Part shown: positions 54,046 through 63,043 of the stretch, piece by piece
How positions within the stretch are numbered: position 1 is the first letter of the stretch
Layout: every line of letters starts with the position of its first letter
Assembly (NCBI GenBank): GCA_002420185.1
Contig: DIHO01000004.1
Coordinates: 232,471-296,470, forward strand
DNA length: 64,000 nucleotides
Direction: 5' to 3'
Source: Opitutales bacterium UBA5694
GTDB lineage: Bacteria > Verrucomicrobiota > Verrucomicrobiia > Opitutales > Opitutaceae
The notes under the pieces: model-generated
What the model was told of the DNA's origin: nothing
Database searches by the model: none
What the model saw: the letters and a program-made list of their open reading frames with translations, nothing else
Made by a program: the position numbers and the translations under genes

Positions 54046-55581
54046 ATGAGTTCCGTCATCGAACAGATTGAACAGCAAATAGCAAATCTCCAAACGAAAA
54101 CCGTTGCCACCAATACTGGCAAAATCCTAACCGTCGGTGATGGTGTCGCGAAGATCGACGGACTTTCGGAAGTGATGTACAACGAAATGATCGAGTTCCC
54201 TGGTGGAACGATCGGAATCGCTTTGAATTTGGAAGAAGATGAAGTAGGAGCGGTCGTTTTGGGTGAATCAAATCACTTGAAAGAGGGCGACGAAGTAAAA
54301 TGTACGGGAACCCTGCTTTCGGTGCCAGTAGGAAATGGAATGCTTGGCCGAGTAGTAGATGCGTTGGGCCGCCCGGTTGATGGCAAGGGCGCGATCGATA
54401 CAGCGGAATCTTATCCCGTTGAAAAAATAGCCCCCGGAATTATCGAGCGTAAATCTGTGGACCAGCCACTTATGACTGGTATCCAGGCAATCGATTCGAT
54501 GATTCCGATAGGTCGTGGTCAGCGTGAGCTTATTATTGGTGACCGTGGAACGGGTAAAACAACAATCGCGATTGATACGATTATCAACCAGGCGAACATT
54601 AATAAGGTGGGACTCGCTTCGGGGGATCCTGATTTCCGTCCGGTTTATTCCATTTACGTCGCTGTGGGACAAAAGAATTCAAACGTCGCTCGTACCTTGG
54701 GCGTTCTGGAAGAAAAAGGTGCGCTTGAGTATACGATTGTGGTTTCGGCACCGGCAGCTGACTCGGCAGCGAATCAGTATTTGGCTCCCTACACAGGAGC
54801 AGCTTTGGGCGAATGGTTTATGGCTAACGGTCAAGATGCCCTGATTGTCTATGATGATCTGTCCAAGCACGCGGCGGCCTACCGTCAGATGTCGTTGATT
54901 TTGAAACGACCATCAGGACGTGAAGCCTATCCGGGAGATGTTTTCTATCTTCACTCACGGCTGCTCGAACGCTCGGCTCGGGTCAATGAAGACAATGGTA
55001 ATGGATCCCTCACGGCTCTTCCCATCATTGAAACCTTGGCCGGTGACCTTTCCGCCTACATCCCGACTAATGTAATTTCGATTACAGACGGTCAGATTTT
55101 TCTAGAAACCGATCTTTTCAACCAAGGCATCCGTCCTGCGGTATCAGTAGGACTGTCCGTATCTCGAGTAGGATCTGCTGCCCAGATTAAAGCGACAAAG
55201 CAAGTCGCGGGTAAGATCAAACTTGAGCTGGCTCAGTTTCGTGAATTGGCGGCGTTTGCCCAGTTCGGTTCCGACCTCGATGCGAAAACGAAAGCTCAGC
55301 TAGATCGTGGTGCGCGAATCGTAGAGCTTTTTAAGCAACCCGCTTTCAACCCGATTGCGATTGAGCAACAAGTAGTTGTTCTTTGGGCGATGCAAAATAA
55401 TTACCTCGACGATATTGACGTCTCCGAAATGGTATTGGCTAGTGATTCCCTGAGAGATTTCTTGGTATCCCGAAAAGAAGCGTTACTCACCATTATTCGT
55501 GAAAAGGCAGAGATCGACGACGATCTCTCAGGCCAGCTTAAAACCGCTGTTAATGAGTGGAAAAATAGTTTTCAGGCGTAG
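54046..55581 (+). CDS. atpA: ATP synthase F1 subunit alpha
   Basis: A 511-residue nucleotide-binding subunit. The P-loop reads GDRGTGKTTIAIDTI, where most alpha subunits have GDRQTGKT; the Gly replaces the Gln that forms part of the non-catalytic site and is a mild variant. DALIVYDDLSKHAAAYRQMS and the arginine-finger segment SVGLSVSRVGSAAQIKA are present. Length is typical. It is the fifth gene of the operon. Confidence 0.97.
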   Translation: MSSVIEQIEQQIANLQTKTVATNTGKILTVGDGVAKIDGLSEVMYNEMIEFPGGTIGIALNLEEDEVGAVVLGESNHLKEGDEVKCTGTLLSVPVGNGMLGRVVDALGRPVDGKGAIDTAESYPVEKIAPGIIERKSVDQPLMTGIQAIDSMIPIGRGQRELIIGDRGTGKTTIAIDTIINQANINKVGLASGDPDFRPVYSIYVAVGQKNSNVARTLGVLEEKGALEYTIVVSAPAADSAANQYLAPYTGAALGEWFMANGQDALIVYDDLSKHAAAYRQMSLILKRPSGREAYPGDVFYLHSRLLERSARVNEDNGNGSLTALPIIETLAGDLSAYIPTNVISITDGQIFLETDLFNQGIRPAVSVGLSVSRVGSAAQIKATKQVAGKIKLELAQFRELAAFAQFGSDLDAKTKAQLDRGARIVELFKQPAFNPIAIEQQVVVLWAMQNNYLDDIDVSEMVLASDSLRDFLVSRKEALLTIIREKAEIDDDLSGQLKTAVNEWKNSFQA

Positions 55582-55623
55582 CGGACGGAGACATTAGTTA
55601 GCTACGATTACTGATTTTAAAGA

Positions 55624-56499
55624 ATGCCAAATCTAAGAGAAATCCGCCGCCGTATTAAGTCGGTTAAGAACACTCGCCAAATTACAAAGGCGATGGAGCT
55701 TGTTGCGGCCTCGAAGATGAAAAAGGCGCAGCAAGCAGCTATCTCTGGGCAACCATACGCAGCTTTGCTCGCGGAAACGCTTTCCCATATTTCGTCTCGT
55801 ATTGAGGAACTAGATCATCCGTTTTTCAAGGAGAGGGAAGTTAAGGCAAGAGGTATCATTATTGTCAGTACAGACCGTGGACTATGTGGACCTTTGAATG
55901 GAAATTTAATTCGTGAGATCTTAAACTCTAAAGAAGAGATGAAGTTCGTGAGCGTCGGTAGAAAAGGAAGACAATTCCTTAGCCGGACAAATCGTGACTT
56001 GCTGGCCGATTTTGAGATTGGAGACGCTGTTAAATACACGAAAGTTAAGCAGCTTACGGAGTTCATGATCGATAAATACCTCTCTGGCGAAGTAGATACG
56101 GTTGAGGTTTTGTACCCTCGTTTTGTGAACGTGCTGACCCAAGCTCCATCATTCGGCAAACTACTTCCAATTATAGGATTAGACGCGATGATCACAGAAT
56201 TGCGTGGCAAGGATTCCCGACCTTTTGAAACGTCCAAAGATGATCGCAATTTTGTTTTCGAGCCGGATCCTGTATCTATTTTCAATGATCTGCTTCCACT
56301 TTTCGTTGATCGTCAAGTGTACCAAGCGATTCTGAGTGCCCGAGCTTCGGAACACAGTGCGCGAATGGTCGCTATGAAAACCGCTAAAGACAATGCCTCC
56401 AAATTACTTGATTCACTTACATTGCAATTCAACAAGGCACGTCAAGCTGCCATTACACAAGAAATCCTAGAGATCGCAGCGGCTACCTCTCAAGGTTAG
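55624..56499 (+). CDS. atpG: ATP synthase F1 subunit gamma
   Basis: A 291-residue rotor-shaft subunit of two long coiled-coil helices around a Rossmann-like middle. The N-terminal PNLREIRRRIKSVKNTRQIT and C-terminal EHSARMVAMKTAKDNASKLL helices and the DRGLCGPLNGNLIREI motif are typical. It lies between atpA and atpD. Confidence 0.96.
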   Translation: MPNLREIRRRIKSVKNTRQITKAMELVAASKMKKAQQAAISGQPYAALLAETLSHISSRIEELDHPFFKEREVKARGIIIVSTDRGLCGPLNGNLIREILNSKEEMKFVSVGRKGRQFLSRTNRDLLADFEIGDAVKYTKVKQLTEFMIDKYLSGEVDTVEVLYPRFVNVLTQAPSFGKLLPIIGLDAMITELRGKDSRPFETSKDDRNFVFEPDPVSIFNDLLPLFVDRQVYQAILSARASEHSARMVAMKTAKDNASKLLDSLTLQFNKARQAAITQEILEIAAATSQG

Positions 56500-56540
56500 G
56501 TGACTAACTAAGCACTTTCCCAATTCATCTTTAATAAACA

Positions 56541-57956
56541 ATGAGTAATACTGGAAAAATCCTCCAAGTAATTGGACCTGTCGTGGACGTCCAATTTTCT
56601 GAAGACGCTTTGCCTCCGATTTATCAAGCGTTGACAATTGATTTCACTGTATCAGGTGAAAGTCAGAAACTGACTCTAGAAGTGCAACAGCATTTGGGTG
56701 AAGGAGTTGTCCGGTCGGTCGCAATGTCTTCTACGGAAGGCCTCAAGCGGGACATGGAGGTCACGGATTCGGGAGCTCCCATTTCGGTTCCCGTGGGCGA
56801 GGGAGTTTTGGGACGCATTTTCAATGTAACAGGGGACGCCGTGGACGATAGAGGTCCTGTGAACTATGACAAGCACTACCCAATTCACCGTCCTGCGCCT
56901 CCCTTAACCGAGCAAGATACTAAGGCCAATATCCTAGAAACTGGAATCAAGGTTATCGATCTTATTTGCCCTTTCATTAAAGGAGGTAAGGTAGGGGCCT
57001 TCGGTGGTGCGGGTGTAGGCAAGACTGTTGTGATCATGGAGTTGATCAACAACATTGCGAAAACCCATGGTGGGTACTCACTATTCGCAGGGGTAGGCGA
57101 GCGTTCCCGTGAAGGGAACGACTTGTATCACGAAATGTCCGACTCCGGCGTTATCGACCAAGAGAACCTCGATAAATCAAAAGTGGCTCTGGTATACGGA
57201 CAGATGAACGAGCCACCAGGAGCTCGTATGCGAGTGGCTCTCTCCGCTCTTTCCATGGCGGAATATTTCCGCGATGAAAAAAACCAAGATGTACTTCTTT
57301 TCGTAGACAATATTTTCCGTTTTTCCCAAGCAGGTTCTGAAGTATCCGCTCTTTTAGGACGTTCTCCGTCTGCGGTGGGATACCAGCCAACCTTGGCCTC
57401 CGAAATGGGTTCCCTTCAGGAACGTATTACTTCTACAAAAAAGGGATCCGTCACCTCTTTCCAAGCAGTCTATGTTCCGGCTGACGATTTGACGGACCCT
57501 GCTCCGGCGAATACGTTTGCTCACCTTGACTCAACCATTGTTTTGGAACGGGCGATTGCCGACCTAGGAATCTATCCGGCAGTTGACCCTCTTGCTTCTG
57601 TCTCGAAAGCACTCGAGCCCGCTGTTGTCGGAGTCGAACACTACGATGTTGCCCGGGGTGTCCAGCGGGTTCTGCAGCGCTACAATGATTTGCAGGACAT
57701 CATTGCTATATTGGGACTCGATGAGCTATCTCCGGAGGACAAGAAAACCGTATATCGGGCCCGAAAAATACAAAAATTCCTATCGCAGCCCTTCAACGTA
57801 GCGGAAGTATTCACTGGCTTCCCAGGGAAGATCGTTCCTGTGGCCGACACGATCAAAGGTTTTAAGATGATCCTAGATGGTGAGCTCGACCACATTGCTG
57901 AGAACGATTTCTACATGAAGGGTGGAATCGACGAGGTGTTAGAGGCGTCCGATTAG
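56541..57956 (+). CDS. atpD: ATP synthase F1 subunit beta
   Basis: A 471-residue catalytic subunit. The P-loop GGAGVGKTVVIMELI, the catalytic Glu region GERSREGNDLYHEM, VALVYGQMNEPPGARMRV and DVLLFVDNIFRFSQAGSEV are all intact; the DELSPEDK-type DELSEED motif is close to the family's DELSEED (here DELSPEDKK). Length is normal. Confidence 0.98.
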   Translation: MSNTGKILQVIGPVVDVQFSEDALPPIYQALTIDFTVSGESQKLTLEVQQHLGEGVVRSVAMSSTEGLKRDMEVTDSGAPISVPVGEGVLGRIFNVTGDAVDDRGPVNYDKHYPIHRPAPPLTEQDTKANILETGIKVIDLICPFIKGGKVGAFGGAGVGKTVVIMELINNIAKTHGGYSLFAGVGERSREGNDLYHEMSDSGVIDQENLDKSKVALVYGQMNEPPGARMRVALSALSMAEYFRDEKNQDVLLFVDNIFRFSQAGSEVSALLGRSPSAVGYQPTLASEMGSLQERITSTKKGSVTSFQAVYVPADDLTDPAPANTFAHLDSTIVLERAIADLGIYPAVDPLASVSKALEPAVVGVEHYDVARGVQRVLQRYNDLQDIIAILGLDELSPEDKKTVYRARKIQKFLSQPFNVAEVFTGFPGKIVPVADTIKGFKMILDGELDHIAENDFYMKGGIDEVLEASD

Positions 57957-57983
57957 GAAAAGTGTGGATAGAAACTTAATCTG

Positions 57984-58385
57984 ATGAATATCGAGATCGT
58001 TACACCAGAGGCAAGAGTCCACGATGACACGATCGACGCTGTAGTCATTCCAACGACTTCGGGGGAGATCGATATTCTTCCGGGCCACATTCCGATTGTG
58101 ACCAAGATACAAGCGGGTGAACTAATCGTTAACAAATCCGGAAAGAGCCAAAGTTTAGCGATCAGTGAAGGTTTCGCCCAATGTGTTGGCGATAAAATCT
58201 CAATTCTAGCGGAGAACGCGATTCACATTGACGAAATCGATGAATCAGCGGTCGAAGAAGCCCAGACGAGAGCAGAAAACGCCTTGGCTACAATGGAAAA
58301 GTTGTCCGACGAGGAAGTGGCCATGCTAGAGACGCAAATTGCCTACGCGAGAGCTCAAATCCTACTAAAGCAAAAGCAAAAATAA
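57984..58385 (+). CDS. atpC: ATP synthase F1 subunit epsilon
   Basis: A 133-residue subunit that couples rotor and catalytic head and can inhibit ATP hydrolysis. The N-terminal beta sandwich has EIVTPEARVHDDTIDAVVIP and GEIDILPGHIPIVT, and the two C-terminal helices (residues 85-133) can take the inhibitory form. It is the last gene of the operon and is followed after 35 bp by a terminator. Confidence 0.94.
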   Translation: MNIEIVTPEARVHDDTIDAVVIPTTSGEIDILPGHIPIVTKIQAGELIVNKSGKSQSLAISEGFAQCVGDKISILAENAIHIDEIDESAVEEAQTRAENALATMEKLSDEEVAMLETQIAYARAQILLKQKQK

Positions 58386-58420
58386 GTTTCAAGGAATTGA
58401 TTTGAAGAGTATCAAATATC

Positions 58421-58449
58421 GCCCAAGGTTTCCTTCTTGGGCTTTTTTG
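58421..58449 (+). terminator. Intrinsic terminator after atpC
   Basis: GCCCAAG, an 8-base loop, CTTGGGC, then TTTTTT. The seven-base perfect stem and T-run mark the end of the ATP synthase transcript. A GTG at the far end of the T-run is the start chosen for the next gene, so that gene needs its own promoter, read-through, or a later start. Confidence 0.88.
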
Positions 58450-59225
58450 TGATAAAATCATTGAACAAGATACATCGACAAGCAAAAGCACTCTTTCTAA
58501 GAAATCATATATACGCTTATGAAGGAATGCAACTTCGGTTTGTGTGGCATTTAGTAATGCCTTGTTTGCCGATAATTTTGTATAATATTCTTAATTACTT
58601 AGGCATTTTTTCTACTACTGGTGATGTAATCCCTAAGTCTTTACTAGTTTCATTCGGTATTACATTTTATTTTGTACTCTCAGAGAGTATTGTCGGCTGT
58701 AGCAATTGTTTAGAAGTAAATAAGAGTTACATAAACAAAACAGGTTTGGATATCTTCCCTTGCTATCTAAGTGTTGCGTATGCCGTTTCCATGAGTTTTG
58801 CAATAAGATATAGTGCACTACAGATTGTTCTATTACTAAATATCGAGCATTATACTTTTGAAATATTGTATGGACCATTGTTAGCTTTGGTAATTTTGGT
58901 CTTTGGTATTTCAATTGGATCGGTGATTTCGATATTTGTCATATTTTACAAAGATATAGTAAACATAGTGCAGATGTTTGCATTTTATATGCTTTTTGCC
59001 TCTGGGGTTTTCGGTCTTATCAATGACAGCACTTTTGTGGGTGAAATTGTAACTAAACTACCAGGATATATTTTTGTTACCTCATCCCGAAGTATAGTTT
59101 TTGGACATGAAATGGTCAATGAACAGAACTTCTATATAATGATACTAGTCAGTCTAATTGTATGTGTGCTTTCTTATCGTATAAACAAAAATTCGAAAGC
59201 ACTGGTCTTAAACCATTTAAAATAG
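58449..59225 (+). CDS. ABC-2-type polysaccharide export permease (Wzm-like)
   Basis: A 258-residue membrane protein with about six helices and the layout of ABC-2 transporters that export O-antigen or capsule (ILYNILNYLGIFSTTGDVIP, FGISIGSVISIFVIFYKDIV). The start is uncertain: GTG at 58449 reads IKSLNKIHRQAKALFLRNHI and is just past the terminator T-run; the TTG at 58437 lies inside the hairpin and is rejected, and a Met at codon 27 is a further option. It ends where the ATPase begins, the stop TAG overlapping the GTG start by one base. Base composition drops sharply to AT-rich from here on. Confidence 0.8.
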   Translation: MIKSLNKIHRQAKALFLRNHIYAYEGMQLRFVWHLVMPCLPIILYNILNYLGIFSTTGDVIPKSLLVSFGITFYFVLSESIVGCSNCLEVNKSYINKTGLDIFPCYLSVAYAVSMSFAIRYSALQIVLLLNIEHYTFEILYGPLLALVILVFGISIGSVISIFVIFYKDIVNIVQMFAFYMLFASGVFGLINDSTFVGEIVTKLPGYIFVTSSRSIVFGHEMVNEQNFYIMILVSLIVCVLSYRINKNSKALVLNHLK

Positions 59226-60553
59226 TGTTAGACAAAATTCTTGAAGTTAGATCTTTATCTAAAAAGTTTACTCTGAAAACTGACGGAAATACAAGGCCGT
59301 CTTTTTCGAAGATCATAAAAACATTAATGGGATTCCCTGTTACTTTGCAAGAATCTGCATATGATTTTTGGGCTCTAAATAATATTAGTTTTGATCTATA
59401 CAGAGGCGAATCGATAGGAATTGTCGGCCTAAACGGTGCAGGTAAAAGCACATTACTTAAAATTCTACTGGAGAGACTAGTGCCGGACCGAGGAACGGTT
59501 ATTCGCAATGGTAGTATCGGTGGTCTGATTGAGTTAGGGGCCGGATTTCATCCTGAACAGACGGGACGAAAAAATATACTTATAAATGCTAGGCTTCTAG
59601 GCGCTAATGAAAGAGAGATCGAAGATAAATTAGAACTAATTATTAAATTCAGCGAATTAGGGGAATATATAGACATGCCGGTCAAAACTTACTCTAGCGG
59701 AATGAATGTTAGGTTAGGTTTTTCAATAGCTATACATTTTGTAAGAGATCTTGTCATTTTAGACGAAGTCCTGGCAGTGGGCGACTTTGAGTTTAAACAA
59801 AAGTGTCATCGCTTAATACATAAGCTTAAAGATCAAAAAAGTTTTGTACTGGTATCACACAACACCCGAGATATAAATCTGTTCTGCGATAAAGCCATGC
59901 TTTTGCATAAAGGACATATGATAGATTATGGAAAGGTTGATGATGTGATGAAATCGTATTCGCTTGTCAATCGAAGCGATACCTATGAGGTACTAAAGGA
60001 GAAAATCGCAAACCGTAAAGTTATAAAAAAACAGGTATCAAAAAAAAGCTTTATTGAAAATGATATTGTAAAAAATTGCACTTTCTCAGAATCAGAAGAT
60101 TATCGAATTAGTAAATTCGGGAGAATCTATAAAAACATAGATAACATAGCTGACATAAAATTATATACCCAAAATACGATAGAGAATGGAGAAGTTTTTC
60201 TCGATAATTCGGAGAGGTTTCAACTTACGATTGAATTCAAACTTTTGGTAGATGTCTCGCACATTCGTATTGGTTTACCTTTCTTTTCCGAGAATGGACA
60301 AATGGTGATTGGACCAGATTCACGAGAGGAAACATTACGCAGCAAAGAATTTTCGGAAAAAGGCAAAAGAAGAATTACATTTGAATTTAAGGAGTGTCCC
60401 TTGGTGGAGGGTAGGTATCTTGTGTGCTTGGCAATAAATAATGATCCAGGATTTTTATACAGAGACCATATTTTTTGGATTAATGTAAAAAATAGTGTTG
60501 GTCTATTCGGTACAGTAAAAACAAACAGTATTTGGAATTATGAATTTATATAA
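59225..60553 (+). CDS. ABC transporter ATPase with C-terminal Wzt-type carbohydrate-binding extension
   Basis: A 442-residue polysaccharide-export ATPase. The Walker A motif GLNGAGKSTLLKILLE, the signature YSSGMNVRLGFSIAIH and Walker B LVILDEVLAVGDFEFK are complete. After the nucleotide-binding domain (about residues 1-240), a second domain of roughly 200 residues with beta-strand character (YTQNTIENGEVFLDNSERFQ, GLPFFSENGQMVIGPDSREE, RYLVCLAINNDPGFLYRDHI) resembles the C-terminal part of Wzt, which recognises modified O-antigen ends. GTG at 59225 is chosen because it couples with the permease stop; a Met further upstream is unsupported. Confidence 0.88.
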   Translation: MLDKILEVRSLSKKFTLKTDGNTRPSFSKIIKTLMGFPVTLQESAYDFWALNNISFDLYRGESIGIVGLNGAGKSTLLKILLERLVPDRGTVIRNGSIGGLIELGAGFHPEQTGRKNILINARLLGANEREIEDKLELIIKFSELGEYIDMPVKTYSSGMNVRLGFSIAIHFVRDLVILDEVLAVGDFEFKQKCHRLIHKLKDQKSFVLVSHNTRDINLFCDKAMLLHKGHMIDYGKVDDVMKSYSLVNRSDTYEVLKEKIANRKVIKKQVSKKSFIENDIVKNCTFSESEDYRISKFGRIYKNIDNIADIKLYTQNTIENGEVFLDNSERFQLTIEFKLLVDVSHIRIGLPFFSENGQMVIGPDSREETLRSKEFSEKGKRRITFEFKECPLVEGRYLVCLAINNDPGFLYRDHIFWINVKNSVGLFGTVKTNSIWNYEFI

Positions 60554-63038
60554 AAAAGTATGTAATTTGATTCAAGAGAAGAATGCGTTGTCAAAAGAGG
60601 TCGATTTGCTAAATGAAGAGATCAAAAAACGCGATATAAAGATTTATAATCGAGATTTGATTTGTAAAAGACTCCGAGAAAACGAAGCTATACAATCGGC
60701 TAATATAAAAAAACTGATTGAATCTACGGACAATTACAAAAGCGATCTGAACAGATTTTCTAGTAGACTAAAGGATTTCAATGACAACTTCCTCAATAGA
60801 GTAGGTAATATTTTCGTTGGATCGAATGGCGAGTTGGATAATATAGCACACAAAGCTAGCGATTCAGTTGAAAATAATCGAATAAGATTAGAGAGAAAAA
60901 TAGAAAGGAAAATTGCAACTCAAGAATATATTAAAAAAGAAGCGGTAGAGGTTAACGATCAGATATCAACGGACATCGTAGATCAAGTTTCTAGAAAACT
61001 GAGCGAGGTTGGTTTAGCTGATATAAAACACATCCCAAGTATAAAATGGAATGAACTTAACGACAAAATAAGCAGCAAATATTCTAAGGAATACTTTGTA
61101 TACTGTTATGGGGGCTGTATTAAAATTGTTTCAAGAAGCAATTCACTAAAGGAGTTAGAACGAACTAGCGAATTGTTGAAACAGTTACAATCTAAGAACA
61201 AAGGAAAAAATTGTGTCGTAGTCGGAAACGGACCCAGTCTTAACAAACATGATTTTAATGCGTTCAAGGACTGTTTCTTTATCGGCTCAAATTATATCTA
61301 TTTAAACTATAAGAAAATGGGATTTTTGCCTGGAATAATTAGTGCTACTAATTATTTAGTTGTAGAACAACGACTTGCGGATTTTGTCGATCTCAAGACA
61401 AATGTAATACTTCCCTTGTACATGTATAACGAGGTCGGTAGCCACCCTAATGTATTTTATTTAAACATTAATCACGAAAAAGGATTTTCGACTAATCTAG
61501 ATGAATGGGCATCTACCAGATCTACAGTCACAAATTTCAACTTACAATTAGCATATAGATTGGGTTTTCAGAAGGTATATTTAATTGGCGTTGATAATAC
61601 ATATTCCCAGTCTGTAAAAGGCGAAGGAAAGGTTATAGATCAAGACAAAGATGATTGTAATCATTTTACGAAAGATTATTTTAAAGGGCTTCAGTGGCAA
61701 AGTGCTGATACAACCAAAATGGAGGAAGTTTATCAGATTGCTAAAGTAAGTTACGAGAACGATGGTCGGAGTATAATCAATGCTGGTATCGGGGGGAATT
61801 TAGATTGTTTCGAAAGATTGGATTACCGAAAGATCAAAAAGGCTACTAAGGTTTCCAACAATACGATCATTGGTAACTCCAAAGTCGTGATTAGTATTAA
61901 CCCAGATTTATGCACGAAATTCGGTCATTATTTACAGTTCGATGATTGTTTTTCACAGACGTTGTGCAAAGCTGGTAGCGTTCTGTATTGTCTTTCTTAT
62001 CATCAATTGGATTACTATGTTAACACTAAGTTTGCTCGAATAATCCCGGTCTTTAAGAAAAAAAGCCACGAATTAGGTATGAGAGATAGAGGTGATGGAG
62101 GCGAAATAAAAAGATTCAAAGATGAGTTTTTAGATGGCTTTAAACAAATAAAGAAGTTAAGGGGGAATAAGAAAGAAACCTATTCGGTTTTCATGTATTG
62201 TGGTTCCTTTCAACATATTGAAGCGTTTGAAATATTATGTAAGGAAAATAGCGATATACACTTCTATATAAATATGTTTTTTCCTTCCTTTGAGACTTGT
62301 TTTAATAGAAATAGCGATAAATTAGGGAAATATTTATTAAATAAAATTCGTAAAATAGAAAACCTGACTCTAATGTGTGGTACCCAAACTTATTTGGAGT
62401 ACTTTCGAAACAGGTTTGATACTAATTGTGAATTATTGCCCTGTGCCCCGACAACACCGCGAAATTTACTAGTAAGAGAAAATCGTGACATAAGAAAACT
62501 GAGCATAAGCTTCCTTGGAAATATGCGACCAGAGAAAGGAAGAGGATTCTCTTTGGATGTTATTGGAGAACTGCTTAACGATTCTCGATTTGACGATTAT
62601 TATATCAGAGTTAGGAAACCAAAAGATGTGAACCAAAGTGCAGAGTTAGAAGCTTTGGACATAGCGGGCGAGGGGAGAGTGGATTGGATAGAAGGTGAAA
62701 TTGATATTGAAGAATTTGCTGAATTTTTAGTAGGGAATGCAGTCAATGTAATCACGTATGAGATAGAAGCCTTTAGAATGAGACCCTCTGGAGTCTTTTC
62801 AGATTCAGTAGTAGGAGAAGTACCAGTGCTTGTCCCCGACGATACGGACATGGCAAGAATCGTAAATCAATACGATAATGGTGAGTCTTACGAAGAAGGT
62901 AATGTGAAATCGTTACTCGATAATCTTAGTACTGTGGTAAATAATTTGGATAGATACAGGTACGGGTGCAGTAAACTTAGAACATTTTGGGATAAGGAAA
63001 ATAGTTGGGAAAAGTTTGTTGATATCGTGAATAAGTAG
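60540..63038 (+). CDS. Coiled coil plus DUF115/MptE-like plus glycosyltransferase-like fusion protein
   Basis: An 832-residue protein overlapping the ATPase gene by 14 bp. Residues 1 to about 85 form a coiled coil (LIQEKNALSKEVDLLNEEIK). Residues about 222-440 match the DUF115 or 6-hydroxymethylpterin-pyrophosphokinase-like fold also found in Maf flagellin-glycosylation proteins: CVVVGNGPSLNKHDFNAF, FIGSNYIYLNYKKMGFLPGI and RLGFQKVYLIGVDNTYSQS. The remainder (about 450-832) looks like a GT4-type transferase, with SISFLGNMRPEKGRGFSLDV and RPSGVFSDSVVGEVPVLVPD. No family of this exact three-part order is known to me. A role in making or modifying the exported chain is inferred from position. 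Confidence 0.72.
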   Translation: MNLYKKVCNLIQEKNALSKEVDLLNEEIKKRDIKIYNRDLICKRLRENEAIQSANIKKLIESTDNYKSDLNRFSSRLKDFNDNFLNRVGNIFVGSNGELDNIAHKASDSVENNRIRLERKIERKIATQEYIKKEAVEVNDQISTDIVDQVSRKLSEVGLADIKHIPSIKWNELNDKISSKYSKEYFVYCYGGCIKIVSRSNSLKELERTSELLKQLQSKNKGKNCVVVGNGPSLNKHDFNAFKDCFFIGSNYIYLNYKKMGFLPGIISATNYLVVEQRLADFVDLKTNVILPLYMYNEVGSHPNVFYLNINHEKGFSTNLDEWASTRSTVTNFNLQLAYRLGFQKVYLIGVDNTYSQSVKGEGKVIDQDKDDCNHFTKDYFKGLQWQSADTTKMEEVYQIAKVSYENDGRSIINAGIGGNLDCFERLDYRKIKKATKVSNNTIIGNSKVVISINPDLCTKFGHYLQFDDCFSQTLCKAGSVLYCLSYHQLDYYVNTKFARIIPVFKKKSHELGMRDRGDGGEIKRFKDEFLDGFKQIKKLRGNKKETYSVFMYCGSFQHIEAFEILCKENSDIHFYINMFFPSFETCFNRNSDKLGKYLLNKIRKIENLTLMCGTQTYLEYFRNRFDTNCELLPCAPTTPRNLLVRENRDIRKLSISFLGNMRPEKGRGFSLDVIGELLNDSRFDDYYIRVRKPKDVNQSAELEALDIAGEGRVDWIEGEIDIEEFAEFLVGNAVNVITYEIEAFRMRPSGVFSDSVVGEVPVLVPDDTDMARIVNQYDNGESYEEGNVKSLLDNLSTVVNNLDRYRYGCSKLRTFWDKENSWEKFVDIVNK

Positions 63039-63043
63039 ATGGG

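Noticed and set aside
58437..58448. TTG start for the permease inside the terminator hairpin
   Set aside because: It would place the start inside the atpC terminator stem; the GTG at 58449 or a later start is more plausible.
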